Below the pieces are notes generated by a model. It saw nothing but the letters and a program-made list of their open reading frames with translations. It was not told the origin of the DNA and made no database searches. The translations under genes were made by a program, and so were the position numbers. From Piscinibacter sp. (GTDB lineage: Bacteria > Pseudomonadota > Gammaproteobacteria > Burkholderiales > Burkholderiaceae_C), in the NCBI GenBank assembly GCA_016706565.1, contig JADJJI010000013.1:186001-250000 (forward strand): 64,000 bases of DNA, written 5' to 3'. Positions 42,383-50,662 of the stretch are shown here, in pieces (position 1 is the stretch's first letter; each line of letters opens with the position of its first letter).

Positions 42383-43440
42383 CAGGCCTGCTCCTGCTCG
42401 TACAGCGCCGCCACCGCCACGGCCGGCGCGCCCACCTGGACCCAGCCCGCCGCGCCCTCGGCCGAGCCGAGCGCGATGCGCGCCACGTCGTGCGCATAGG
42501 TCGCGAAGTGCCAACCCTCGGGAACCAGCGCAGGCACGAGGAAAACACCGCAACCGGCCGCCACCACGGTGGCCGCAGCGGCGAGATCGTGGTCGGCCAC
42601 GACCCGCTCGATCTGGCTGCGCAGCTCCGCCAACTGCTCGTCGCGCCACGCCCGTGCAAAGGCCAGCCACTGCGCGGCGCTGCCGTCGCGTTCGTCGAGG
42701 CCGATCATCCGCGCCAGCCGGGCACGCGTGTGCGCCGAGTCCTTGGGGGCGTTGTCGGCGCTGGGGTGCTGGTCGTGCGCCGCATCGAGCTCGCCGGTCA
42801 GCCGGTAGACATCGGCGGTGGTGGCGAAGAACTCGTTCATCACGTTCAGCCGCGCACCGCGCCAGCCGATGCGCCGCGCCAGCGCGCACAGCGGCGTGCG
42901 TACCACGCCCTGGTAAACCAGCTCGCCATGCTGCAGGCGCTGCGCGTCGCTGCGGCTGGCGGTGAGCACGTGGCCGCGGCGAAAGGCGATCAGGTCGGTG
43001 GTGGTGCTGCCGATGTCCACCAGCAGCCCCTCTGCCTGCGGCATGGCCCGCGCCGCGTGGCGCGCCGTGGCCAGCCAGTTGGCCGAGGCGATCTGTTCCC
43101 ACTGCGTGCCGGCCTGCGCGGCTGCGAACCAGCCGCCGTCGCCGGCGAAGAAGCGTGGCCCAGGCAGGTGGCCGGCGAGCAGCCCGGCGATGCGCTGCAC
43201 GCCGTCTTCGCGGTGCGCGAACAGATCGACCATCTCGCCGGTCATGGTCACCGCATGGGCGTGTTCGCCGAGAACGGGCCAGCGGCTGCGCGCCTGTGCG
43301 AGCACGTGTTCGAGATGATCCAGACCCTGCCACAGCGGGCAGGGCCATTGCGCCGCGTCGAGCACCGCGCCGCCGCGCAGCAGCGCGGCCTTCACGTGGG
43401 CGCCGCCGATGTCCCAGCCGACCACGATGCGTTCACGCAT
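42382..43440 (-). CDS. mfnF: MfnF-like hydantoinase-superfamily protein
   Basis: 352 residues. The N-terminus IVVGWDIGGAHVKAALLRGG is an ASKHA-type phosphate loop, followed by GLLVDIGSTTTDLIAFRRG, both hallmarks of the H4MPT-linked C1-transfer hydantoinase-like family. MfnF couples tyramine (or tyramine-glutamate) to the furan diphosphate in methanofuran synthesis. It lies between mfnE and the ATP-grasp gene, all on the minus strand. Confidence 0.87.
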   Translation of the reverse strand: MRERIVVGWDIGGAHVKAALLRGGAVLDAAQWPCPLWQGLDHLEHVLAQARSRWPVLGEHAHAVTMTGEMVDLFAHREDGVQRIAGLLAGHLPGPRFFAGDGGWFAAAQAGTQWEQIASANWLATARHAARAMPQAEGLLVDIGSTTTDLIAFRRGHVLTASRSDAQRLQHGELVYQGVVRTPLCALARRIGWRGARLNVMNEFFATTADVYRLTGELDAAHDQHPSADNAPKDSAHTRARLARMIGLDERDGSAAQWLAFARAWRDEQLAELRSQIERVVADHDLAAAATVVAAGCGVFLVPALVPEGWHFATYAHDVARIALGSAEGAAGWVQVGAPAVAVAALYEQEQA

Positions 43441-44377
43441 TGGCGTGCTCCAGTCGCTGCAGGGCCAGCACCTCGGCAGCCAGGCAGCGGCCGAGCCGGC
43501 GCGACAGGCCGACGAAGGCGCAGGTCAGCCGCGGATTGATCTCGATGACCACCGGCTCGCCGCGCGGCGGGCAGACGATGTCGATGCCGACGAAGCCGCG
43601 CAAGCCCGGCATCGCCGCAGCCACGCGCGCGGCCAGCGCGGCGAGCGGCTTGCGGCGCGGGTCGAGCACAGGCATCACGTCGATCTCCACGCCTTCGTAG
43701 CGCAGCGCGCCGCCGTCGCCGTGGCGGATGTGCTGCCGGTTCACGCTCAGCAATTCGGCGCGGCCGAGCTCGCACAGCAGAGACAGGCTCAGTGCCTGCC
43801 CCTCGACCCACGGCTCGAGCCAGGCGCTTTCGCCGCGGCCGCGGCGTGAGGCGAGGTCGTCCTGCGCCGCGGCCAGGTGGCTGTGCACGCAGGTGTCGAC
43901 GCTGCCCGCGCCGTCGTCGGGCTTGACCACCCAGGCCGCCGCGCTCTCGGCGTGCGCCAGCGGCGTAGCCACATCGTGCGCGGCCAGGTGACGCAAGGTG
44001 GCCCCCTTGCTCGACGCGGTGGCGATGCTGTGCGAGTCGCAACCCAGCCAGCGCGGCGCACCGACCACCCGCTCGAAGTCGGCCAGGCAGCCGCCAGTCT
44101 CGGGTGCGATGACCCACACCGCCTCGTGTTCCGCGGCCAGGCGCGCGACAAAATCCAGCGGCGTCTCGCCTTCGCGCGCCGCTGTCTCGGCCGCGCCGGC
44201 GGGCAGGGCGCCGGCGTGTGCACAGGTGGCCGCGGTGACGTCACAATGCCCGCTGGCCAGCAGGTCGGCGACCAGCGCATCGCGCATCGCCAGGCCTTGC
44301 GGCAGCAGCGTGCCGGCGTCACGGTCATCCACCGCGCCGCCGCCGCTGAGATATTCGTAGACGAACACCTGCATCAT
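43433..44377 (-). CDS. mfnD: ATP-grasp ligase, MfnD-like (tyramine-glutamate ligase type)
   Basis: 314 residues from ATG at 44377 (MMQVFVYEYL). The ATP-grasp features are WVVKPDDGAGSVDT, the acidic SAWLEPWVEGQALSLSLLCE, and the metal-binding FVGIDIVCP ... PVVIEINPRLTC. In methanogens MfnD adds the first glutamate to tyramine. With mfnE and mfnF it forms a minus-strand methanofuran operon. Its start codon is only 27 bp from the divergent HisA-like gene, so the promoters must lie within the neighbouring coding regions. Confidence 0.78.
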   Translation of the reverse strand: MMQVFVYEYLSGGGAVDDRDAGTLLPQGLAMRDALVADLLASGHCDVTAATCAHAGALPAGAAETAAREGETPLDFVARLAAEHEAVWVIAPETGGCLADFERVVGAPRWLGCDSHSIATASSKGATLRHLAAHDVATPLAHAESAAAWVVKPDDGAGSVDTCVHSHLAAAQDDLASRRGRGESAWLEPWVEGQALSLSLLCELGRAELLSVNRQHIRHGDGGALRYEGVEIDVMPVLDPRRKPLAALAARVAAAMPGLRGFVGIDIVCPPRGEPVVIEINPRLTCAFVGLSRRLGRCLAAEVLALQRLEHANA

Positions 44378-44404
44378 CGACAGATCCTCGAACCCGCCAC
44401 CGAC

Positions 44405-45118
44405 ATGATCCTCATTCCCGTGATCGACCTGATGCGCGGCCAGGTGGTGCGCGCCGTGCGCGGCGACCGGCAGTCGTACCGGCCGATTGTCTCCACACTG
44501 TGCGAGGGCAGCGATCCGGTGGTGGTGGCGCGTGCCCTGTGCGCGCATTGCGATTCGAACCGGCTGTACGCCGCCGACCTCGATGCGCTGACCGGCGGCA
44601 CCGCGCAGGCCGCGGTGTTGCGGCGCATCCTGCAGGCGATGCCCGAGCTGGAGTTCTGGGTCGATGCCGGCTTTGCCGATGCGGATGCGGCGCAGCAATT
44701 GCGCGAGCGCATCGGGCCCGAGGCCGAGCGCGTGGTGACGATCTTCGCCAGCGAGTCGCTGCGCTCGCGCGACGAACTGGCGCGCTGCTTTGCCGAACGC
44801 GACGGCGACCGCGAACGCGGCGTGCTCTCGCTGGACCGGCGCGACGGCCAGCGGCTCGACCCGGCCGGCTGCTGGGAGCTGCCGCAGCTGTGGCCCAGCC
44901 GCGTGATCGTGATGACGCTGGAACGCGTGGGCGCCGATGCCGGGCCCGACCTTGCCACGTTGCGCGAGGTGCAGGCGCGCTCGCCGGCCACGAAACTGGT
45001 CGGCGCCGGCGGCATTCGCCATGCGGCCGACCTCGACGCGGCGCGCGACGCCGGCGCGCATGCGTGGCTGGTGGCCAGTGCGCTGCACGATGGGCGGCTG
45101 CCGCCGGTGCGCCGCTGA
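44405..45118 (+). CDS. HisA-like barrel protein of the C1 island
   Basis: 237 residues resembling phosphoribosyl isomerase HisA: ILIPVIDLMRGQVVRAVRGDRQSYRPI at the start, RLYAADLDALTGG, FWVDAGFADAD and VGAGGIRHAADLDAARDAGAHAWLVASAL. It lacks the company of other his genes. Homologues are conserved in H4MPT/methanofuran islands, where the true reaction is unknown. The stop is followed by 199 non-coding bases before fhcB. Confidence 0.82.
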   Translation: MILIPVIDLMRGQVVRAVRGDRQSYRPIVSTLCEGSDPVVVARALCAHCDSNRLYAADLDALTGGTAQAAVLRRILQAMPELEFWVDAGFADADAAQQLRERIGPEAERVVTIFASESLRSRDELARCFAERDGDRERGVLSLDRRDGQRLDPAGCWELPQLWPSRVIVMTLERVGADAGPDLATLREVQARSPATKLVGAGGIRHAADLDAARDAGAHAWLVASALHDGRLPPVRR

Positions 45119-45220
45119 TGCACTCTCCCTGCCTTCGGACAAGCTCGCATGGCGCCGACTGCATCATGATTCGTGCCACGGCTGCAGCCGGGGTGGAGGC
45201 ACCCTGCGGCCGCCGGATTC

Positions 45221-45235
45221 GCCACACTGTGTGGC
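45221..45235. promoter_or_regulatory. Perfect palindrome upstream of fhcB (candidate enhancer site)
   Basis: GCCACAC-T-GTGTGGC is a 15-bp perfect palindrome. It is centred about 87 bp before the start point predicted from the sigma-54 promoter at 45289, a usual place for an activator site. A similar CCACACTGTG string also occurs in the HisA-like gene near 44490. Confidence 0.55.
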
Positions 45236-45288
45236 AAATCTGGCCGGATCGCGCCACCCGCAGCCACGGCGCTGCCCGGCGCGCCCAG

Positions 45289-45303
45289 TGGCACATCGTT
45301 TGC
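45289..45303 (+). promoter_or_regulatory. Sigma-54 (-24/-12) promoter of the fhc operon
   Basis: TGGCAC-ATCGT-TTGC matches the sigma-54 consensus exactly, including the GG/GC 10-bp spacing. The start point would fall near 45315, so the leader before the fhcB ATG (45318) is only about 3 nt. It lies in the non-coding gap 45119-45317. Confidence 0.7.
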
Positions 45304-45317
45304 GTGACGGATCATCC

Positions 45318-46595
45318 ATGACCACTTCTTCCGCGGCCGCTGGCGTCTGGACCTGCCCGTTCTGCCCCCTGTCGTGCGACCACCTCGGTGTGCGCGCGGG
45401 CAGCGGCGACGAGCCGCTGGCGCTGCAGGGCGGCCACTGCGAGCGCGCCAGCCAGGCCCTCGGCCAGTTCGCCAGCGAGGCGCGCGCGGCCTCGCCCGAG
45501 GTCGACGGAAGGCCGGCCACCCTCGATGCCGCGCTCGCCGCCGCCGCCGCGATGCTCTCGGCAAGCCGGCAGCCGCTGTTCGCCGGCCTGGGCAGCGATG
45601 TCGCCGGCACCCGCGCGCTGTACCCGCTGGCCTGCGCCACCGGCGCGATCTGGGATTCTGCCGGCGGCGATGCGCTGGTGCAGGGCCTGCGCGCCTTGCA
45701 GGACCGCGGCCAGTTCACCACCACGCTTGCCGAGGCGCGCACCCGTGCCGACCTGATCGTCTTCGTCGGCGGCCTGCCGACGGCCGTGGCGCCGCTGATC
45801 GGCACGCGGCTGGGCATCGGTGACGCGCAGGTGCCGCAGCGGCACGTGGTCGTGCTCGGGCCTTCGGCCGACGACGCCGCCACCCTGGCCGGCTGGGCCG
45901 GCGCAGGCGTGACGGTGGAGTCCATCACGCTGCAGGGCGATCTGTTCGACACCATGTCACTGCTTTGTGCGCTCGTTGCGCAGCGGCCCCTGGCGGCTGC
46001 ACCTGCGGCACTGCGCGCGCTGGCCGAGCGCCTGCACGCGGCGCGCTACGCCGTGCTGGTGGGTGCGCCGCCCCGGCTGCCGGCACAGGGCGCCTTGATC
46101 GTCGAGTCGGTTCACGCGACGGTGGGCCACCTGAATCGAAAGACCCGTGCGGCCGCCCTGTGGATCGGCGGCGGCAATGGCGCGGCCACGGCGAACCAGG
46201 TGTTCGCCTGGCTGTCGGGCCTGCCGGTGCGTTCGCGTGCCGGTCCGCGCGGACTGGAACATGAACCGCTGCGCTTCGGCGCGACGCGACTGCTGGCCGA
46301 CGGCGCCGTCGATGCGCTGCTGTGGGTGGCGAGCTTCGATGCCCAATCCGCACCGCCGGCCACGACGCTGCCGCTGGTCGTGCTCGGCCACCCGGCGCTG
46401 GCGGCGCAGTGCCGCCGGCCCGGCGCGGTGTTCATCCCCGTCGGCACGCCGGGCATCTGCAGCGCCGGCCATGTGTTCCGCACCGACGGCACGGTGCTGA
46501 TGCCGCTGCACGCGGTGCGGCCCGATGCGCTGCCCGGCGTCGCCGAGGTGGCGAAACGCCTGCTGCAGGCCCTGCCGGCCAGGAGCGCCGCATGA
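45318..46595 (+). CDS. fhcB: Formyltransferase/hydrolase complex subunit B (FhcB)
   Basis: 425 residues, similar to formylmethanofuran dehydrogenase subunit B. The N-terminus has TCPFCPLSCDHLG (Cys13, 16, 20) and a further Cys in GGHCERA, a relict iron-sulfur motif. The body is a molybdopterin-protein-like fold with LIVFVGGLPTAVAPLIGTRLG. Bacterial FhcB lacks the active-site metal ligand and has a structural role in the complex, which moves the formyl group from H4MPT to methanofuran and releases formate. It starts the run fhcB-A-D-C, overlapping fhcA by 4 bp. Confidence 0.92.
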   Translation: MTTSSAAAGVWTCPFCPLSCDHLGVRAGSGDEPLALQGGHCERASQALGQFASEARAASPEVDGRPATLDAALAAAAAMLSASRQPLFAGLGSDVAGTRALYPLACATGAIWDSAGGDALVQGLRALQDRGQFTTTLAEARTRADLIVFVGGLPTAVAPLIGTRLGIGDAQVPQRHVVVLGPSADDAATLAGWAGAGVTVESITLQGDLFDTMSLLCALVAQRPLAAAPAALRALAERLHAARYAVLVGAPPRLPAQGALIVESVHATVGHLNRKTRAAALWIGGGNGAATANQVFAWLSGLPVRSRAGPRGLEHEPLRFGATRLLADGAVDALLWVASFDAQSAPPATTLPLVVLGHPALAAQCRRPGAVFIPVGTPGICSAGHVFRTDGTVLMPLHAVRPDALPGVAEVAKRLLQALPARSAA

Positions 46596-48286
46596 GCAGT
46601 TTGCTGATCCGTGGCGGTCGCGTGATCGACCCGACGAACGGCACGAATGCCGTGCGCGACCTCGTCGTGCGCGACGGCCGCCTCGCCGCACCGCTGGCCG
46701 GCGAGGCCTACGACGAGACCTTCGATGCCAGCGGCTGCGTGGTGATGGCCGGCGGCATCGACATGCACACGCACATCGGCGGCGGCAAGGTCAATCTCGC
46801 GCGCATGCTGATGGCCGAGGACCACCGCGACGGCGCCAACCCGATTGCCTTGCCCGGCAACCTGCTCGAGCTCGCCTCCTGCGGCAACTGCGCGCCGGGC
46901 ACGCTGTCCACCGGCTACCGCTACGTCGAGATGGGCTACACCGCGGCCTTCGAGCCGGCGATGGTGCCGAGCAACGCGCGCCATGCCCACATGGAGATGG
47001 GCGACGTGCCGGTGCTCGATCACGGCGCGTACGTGATGCTCGGCAACGACGAGCTGTTCCTGCAGTTGCTCGCCGAAGGCGGCCCCGACGCGAAGAACTT
47101 CGCGCAGCTGCGCGACTACACCGCCTGGACCATCCAGGCCAGCAAGGCGATGGGCGTGAAGGTCGTCAACCCGGGCGGCATCTCGGCCTTCAAGTTCAAC
47201 CAGCGCAAGCTCGACGTGAACGAGCAGCACGCGCACTGGCAGGTCACGCCGCGCCAGGTGCTGCACACGCTGGCGCGCGCGCTGAAGGAGCTCGGCGTGC
47301 CGCACCCGCTGCACATCCACGGCAGCAACCTCGGTGTGGCCGGCAACATCCGCTCCACGCTCGAGACCATCGAGGCGCTCGAAGGCCTGCCGGCGCACCT
47401 CACGCACATCCAGTTCCACGCCTACGGCACCGAAGGGCCGAAGAAGTTCTCCTCGGCGGCGCAGCAGATCGCCGAGGCGGTGAACGCGAACCCGCAGATC
47501 AGCATCGACATCGGCCAGGTGATGTTCGGCCAGACCGTCACCGCCTCCGGCGACACGATGCGCCAGTACGCACAGTCGGACCTCGCCAACCCGCGCAAGT
47601 GGGTCGGCGCCGACATCGAGGGCATGGCCGGCTGCGGTGTGGTGCCGTTCCGCTACCGCGAGCAGAGCTACGTGAACGCGCTGCAGTGGGTGATCGGGCT
47701 GGAGATCTTCCTGCTCGTGAAGAACCCCTGGCAGGTGGTGCTGACCACCGACCACCCCAACGGCGGCCCCTTCACCAGCTACCCGCACCTGATCCGCCTG
47801 CTGATGGACCGCAGCTTCCGCGAGGAGCAACTGGCCAGGCTGCACCCCGAGGTGGTGTCGCAATGTGCGCTGCGCTCGATCACGCGCGAGATGACGCTCG
47901 ACGAGATCGCGGTGATGACCCGCTCCGGCCCGGCCAGGCTGCTCGGCATCCCCGACCGCGGCCAGCTCGGCGTGGGCGCGGCGGCCGACATCGCCGTCTA
48001 CCGCGAGCAGGCCGACCGCGAGGCGATGTTCCGCGTGCCCGAGCGGGTGTTCAAGGACGGCGCGCTGGTGGCGAAGCACGGCACGCTCACCGCCACGCCG
48101 GTGGGCGGCACGCACTTCGTCGAGCCGGGCTACGACACGGCGATCGAGAAGACGCTGCGCAAGCACTGGGGCGATCACGGCGCGATCAACTTCGACAACG
48201 TCGCCATCACGCACGACGAGCTGTGCAGCTGCTGCAACGGCGGGCGGTTGCTGCCGGCCGAATGCTTCACCGGGAGTGAGGCATGA
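46592..48286 (+). CDS. fhcA: Formyltransferase/hydrolase complex subunit A (FhcA)
   Basis: 564 residues of the amidohydrolase superfamily, with the metal site MAGGIDMHTHIGGGKVNLARM and a second His set around GSNLGVAGNI and HIQFHAYGTEGPKKF. It ends in LCSCCNGGRLLPAECF. FhcA hydrolyses formyl-methanofuran to formate and carries the methanofuran-type cofactor in known structures. It overlaps fhcD by 4 bp. Confidence 0.95.
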   Translation: MSSLLIRGGRVIDPTNGTNAVRDLVVRDGRLAAPLAGEAYDETFDASGCVVMAGGIDMHTHIGGGKVNLARMLMAEDHRDGANPIALPGNLLELASCGNCAPGTLSTGYRYVEMGYTAAFEPAMVPSNARHAHMEMGDVPVLDHGAYVMLGNDELFLQLLAEGGPDAKNFAQLRDYTAWTIQASKAMGVKVVNPGGISAFKFNQRKLDVNEQHAHWQVTPRQVLHTLARALKELGVPHPLHIHGSNLGVAGNIRSTLETIEALEGLPAHLTHIQFHAYGTEGPKKFSSAAQQIAEAVNANPQISIDIGQVMFGQTVTASGDTMRQYAQSDLANPRKWVGADIEGMAGCGVVPFRYREQSYVNALQWVIGLEIFLLVKNPWQVVLTTDHPNGGPFTSYPHLIRLLMDRSFREEQLARLHPEVVSQCALRSITREMTLDEIAVMTRSGPARLLGIPDRGQLGVGAAADIAVYREQADREAMFRVPERVFKDGALVAKHGTLTATPVGGTHFVEPGYDTAIEKTLRKHWGDHGAINFDNVAITHDELCSCCNGGRLLPAECFTGSEA

Positions 48287-49194
48287 ACCGCAACGGCGTC
48301 GCCATCGACGAAACCTTCGCCGAAGCCTTCCCGATGAAGGCCACGCGGCTCGTCATCACTGCGCACAACATCGAGTGGGCGCGCCATGCCGCCGTGGCAG
48401 CCACCGGCTTCGCCACTTCGGTGATCGCCTGCGGCTGCGAGGCCGGCATCGAGCGCGAGATGCCGCCGGGCGAGACCCCCGACGGCCGCCCCGGCATCTC
48501 GGTGCTCATCTTCTCGATGTCGGGCAAGGAGCTCGCCAAGCAGATCGAGCGCCGTGTCGGGCAATGCGTGCTGACCTGCCCGACCACGGCCGTCTATGCC
48601 GGCATCGACGAGGGCGAGGCGGTGGCGCTCGGCAAGAACCTGCGCTTCTTCGGCGACGGCTGGCAGATCAGCAAGATGATCGGCGGCAAGCGCTACTGGC
48701 GCGTGCCGGTGATGGACGGCGAGTTCGTCGCGCAGGAGACCACCGCGGTGGTCAAGGGCGTGGGCGGCGGCAACCTGCTGCTGCTCGCGCGCGACACCGA
48801 TGCGGCGCTCGCTGCGGCCGAGGCGGCCGTGGCGGCGATGAAGAAGCTGCCCAACGTGATCATGCCGTTCCCCGGCGGCGTGGTGCGCTCGGGCTCCAAG
48901 GTCGGCAGCAAGTACCCGGCGCTCGGCGCCTCGACCAACGATGCCTTCTGCCCGACGCTGGTCGGCCTGGCGCCGAAGACCGAACTGACGAGCGAGACAC
49001 GCTGCGTGATGGAGATCGTCATCGACGGATTGACCGAGGCCGACGTCGGCGCCGCGATGCGCGCGGGCATGGACGCCGGTATCGCGCTGGGAGCCGCCGG
49101 CGGGCTGCTGCGCATCTCGGCGGGCAACTATGGCGGCAAGCTCGGGCCCTTCCATTTCCATCTGCACAAGCTGATGGCCGGGGGTGGCTCATGA
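48283..49194 (+). CDS. fhcD: Formylmethanofuran:H4MPT formyltransferase (FhcD)
   Basis: 303 residues, close to the archaeal Ftr enzyme: GVAIDETFAEAFPMKATRLVITAHN, IACGCEAGIEREM, VLIFSMSGKELAKQIERRVGQCVLTCPTTAVYAG and VVRSGSKVGSKYPALGASTNDAFCPTL. It transfers the formyl group from formyl-H4MPT to methanofuran. It overlaps fhcA and fhcC by 4 bp each, so all three are translationally coupled. Confidence 0.96.
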   Translation: MNRNGVAIDETFAEAFPMKATRLVITAHNIEWARHAAVAATGFATSVIACGCEAGIEREMPPGETPDGRPGISVLIFSMSGKELAKQIERRVGQCVLTCPTTAVYAGIDEGEAVALGKNLRFFGDGWQISKMIGGKRYWRVPVMDGEFVAQETTAVVKGVGGGNLLLLARDTDAALAAAEAAVAAMKKLPNVIMPFPGGVVRSGSKVGSKYPALGASTNDAFCPTLVGLAPKTELTSETRCVMEIVIDGLTEADVGAAMRAGMDAGIALGAAGGLLRISAGNYGGKLGPFHFHLHKLMAGGGS

Positions 49195-50000
49195 GCGGCT
49201 TCACGCTGAAGGCGAGGGCGGCCGCGCCGCTGCGGCTGGATCTGCGCGGCATCACGCCGGCGGCACTCGCGGCGCTTTCCGCCGCCGAGGTCGAACGTCT
49301 CGAGATCGGCCATGGCAACGCGCTGGTGCCGCTGGCCGAGTTCTTCGCCGTCGAGGCGCGAAGCGACGACACGATGGTGCTCGCCGGCGACCTGTCGCGC
49401 TGCGACCGCATCGGCTGGCAGATGGACGGCGGCACGCTGATCGTCGATGGCGCCGCCGGTGACTACGCCGGCGCCGGCATGCGCGCCGGCGAGATCGTGG
49501 TGAAGGGCGACGCCGGTGCCTTGGCCGCCTGCGAGATGGCTGGCGGCACGCTGCGCATCGCCGGCTCGGTGGGCGACTTCGCGGCCAGCACCTTGCCCGG
49601 CAGCATGGACGGCATGCGCGGCGGCACGCTGATCGTCGGCGGCAACGCCGGCGCGCGTTTCGGCGACCGCATGCGCCGCGGCACGGCGCTGATCTTCGGC
49701 GACGCCGGCGACTTCCTCGCCTCGCGCATGGTGGCCGGCACCATCGCCTTGGCCGGCCGCGCCGGCGCCCATGCGGGCTACGGCATGCGCCGCGGCAGCG
49801 TGGTGTTCGCCGGGCAGGCGCCGGGGGCATCGCCGACCTTCGTGCCGGCGGTGGCCGGCGCACCTGTATTCTGGCAACTGCTGGCGCGCGATCTGGCCCA
49901 GCACGGCGGGCCCTTCGCCACGCTCGCCTCGCGCGGCATCGATCGCCAGCTCGGCGACGTCGCCGCCGGCGGCAAGGGCGAGCTGATCCTCGTCCGCTGA
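49191..50000 (+). CDS. fhcC: Formyltransferase/hydrolase complex subunit C (FhcC)
   Basis: 269 residues. The central part is a right-handed beta-helix built of repeated GGTLIV / GxAGxxxGxxMRxG units (GAGMRAGEIVVKGDAG, GGTLIVGGNAGARFGDRMRRG, AHAGYGMRRGSVVF), as in FwdC and the GXGXG domain of glutamate synthase. It is a structural subunit of the Fhc complex. The stop is 25 bp before the Fae paralogue. Confidence 0.94.
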   Translation: MSGFTLKARAAAPLRLDLRGITPAALAALSAAEVERLEIGHGNALVPLAEFFAVEARSDDTMVLAGDLSRCDRIGWQMDGGTLIVDGAAGDYAGAGMRAGEIVVKGDAGALAACEMAGGTLRIAGSVGDFAASTLPGSMDGMRGGTLIVGGNAGARFGDRMRRGTALIFGDAGDFLASRMVAGTIALAGRAGAHAGYGMRRGSVVFAGQAPGASPTFVPAVAGAPVFWQLLARDLAQHGGPFATLASRGIDRQLGDVAAGGKGELILVR

Positions 50001-50025
50001 ACTTCTCTCCCTCTACCGAAGCACC

Positions 50026-50559
50026 ATGAGCAACGACTACCTCTTCCACGCCGGCGAAGCCACCGTGCTGGCCGCCGACGGCCAGTTCACCGACGCGATG
50101 CCCGAGATCCTCATCGGCCGCACCAGCGGCCCGGTCGGCCAGGCCTTCGCGGCCATGATGGCGCAGAGCAAGGGCCACACGGCGATGTTCGCCATCCGCG
50201 CCTGCAATCAGCTGGTGCGCCCGGCCACCATCACCGTGCCCAAAGTGACGCTGAAGGACGCGGCCAACATCGACCTGTTCGGCGGCGTGGTGCAGAGCGC
50301 CACCGCCGACGCCGTGATCGACAGCGTGATCGAGGGCGTGATCCCGAAGTCGCTGGCCAACGAGCTGTGCATCATCAGCCTGGTGTGGATCGACCCGCGC
50401 TGCGCGAAGGATCCGAACCTCGACAAGAAGGACATGTACCGCACCAACTACGAGGCGACCAAGCTCGCCATCAAGCGGGCGCTGAACAACGAGCCGTCGA
50501 TCGAGGAGCTGATCGCCAACCGGCACAAGATCAAGCACGACATGGACGACTGGTCGTGA
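50026..50559 (+). CDS. Fae paralogue (Fae2-like) without the catalytic His
   Basis: 177 residues aligned along the length with Fae: GEATVLAADGQFTDAMPEILIGRTSG against the Fae [23 protein letters not shown], then AFAIRACNQLVRPATITVPKVTLKDAANIDLFGG and NELCIISLVWIDPRC. The catalytic His is Met25 here. Homologues beside fhc genes are known in H4MPT-type methylotrophs, with unclear function. It may bind a pterin without condensing formaldehyde, perhaps as a sensor, carrier or complex partner. It lies 25 bp after fhcC in the same operon. Confidence 0.88.
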   Translation: MSNDYLFHAGEATVLAADGQFTDAMPEILIGRTSGPVGQAFAAMMAQSKGHTAMFAIRACNQLVRPATITVPKVTLKDAANIDLFGGVVQSATADAVIDSVIEGVIPKSLANELCIISLVWIDPRCAKDPNLDKKDMYRTNYEATKLAIKRALNNEPSIEELIANRHKIKHDMDDWS

Positions 50560-50573
50560 ACCTGGCCCCCCCC

Positions 50574-50641
50574 GGAGCGCTCACGCGCTCCCCCCAGGGG
50601 GCGCCGCCAGCGGCCCGGCGAAGCCGGTTCCGCGGCGGCTG
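50574..50641. repeat. GC-rich hairpin element between fae2-like and pabBC
   Basis: After the stop codon comes GGAGCGC-TCAC-GCGCTCC (50574-50591), the symmetrical CCCCCAGGGGG, and then a long imperfect stem with GCCGCC ... GGCGGC arms enclosing CCGGCGAAGCCGG. Such elements are dispersed repeats in Burkholderiales genomes (recollection, not tested). They may mark the end of the fhc transcript. Confidence 0.5.
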
Positions 50642-50662
50642 CTCGATCGGTTGAGTGTCGCG

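Noticed and set aside
44405-45118. Histidine biosynthesis gene hisA
   Set aside because: HisA-like fold, but no other his genes and a conserved setting in C1 islands; sequence signatures differ from true HisA outside the barrel core.
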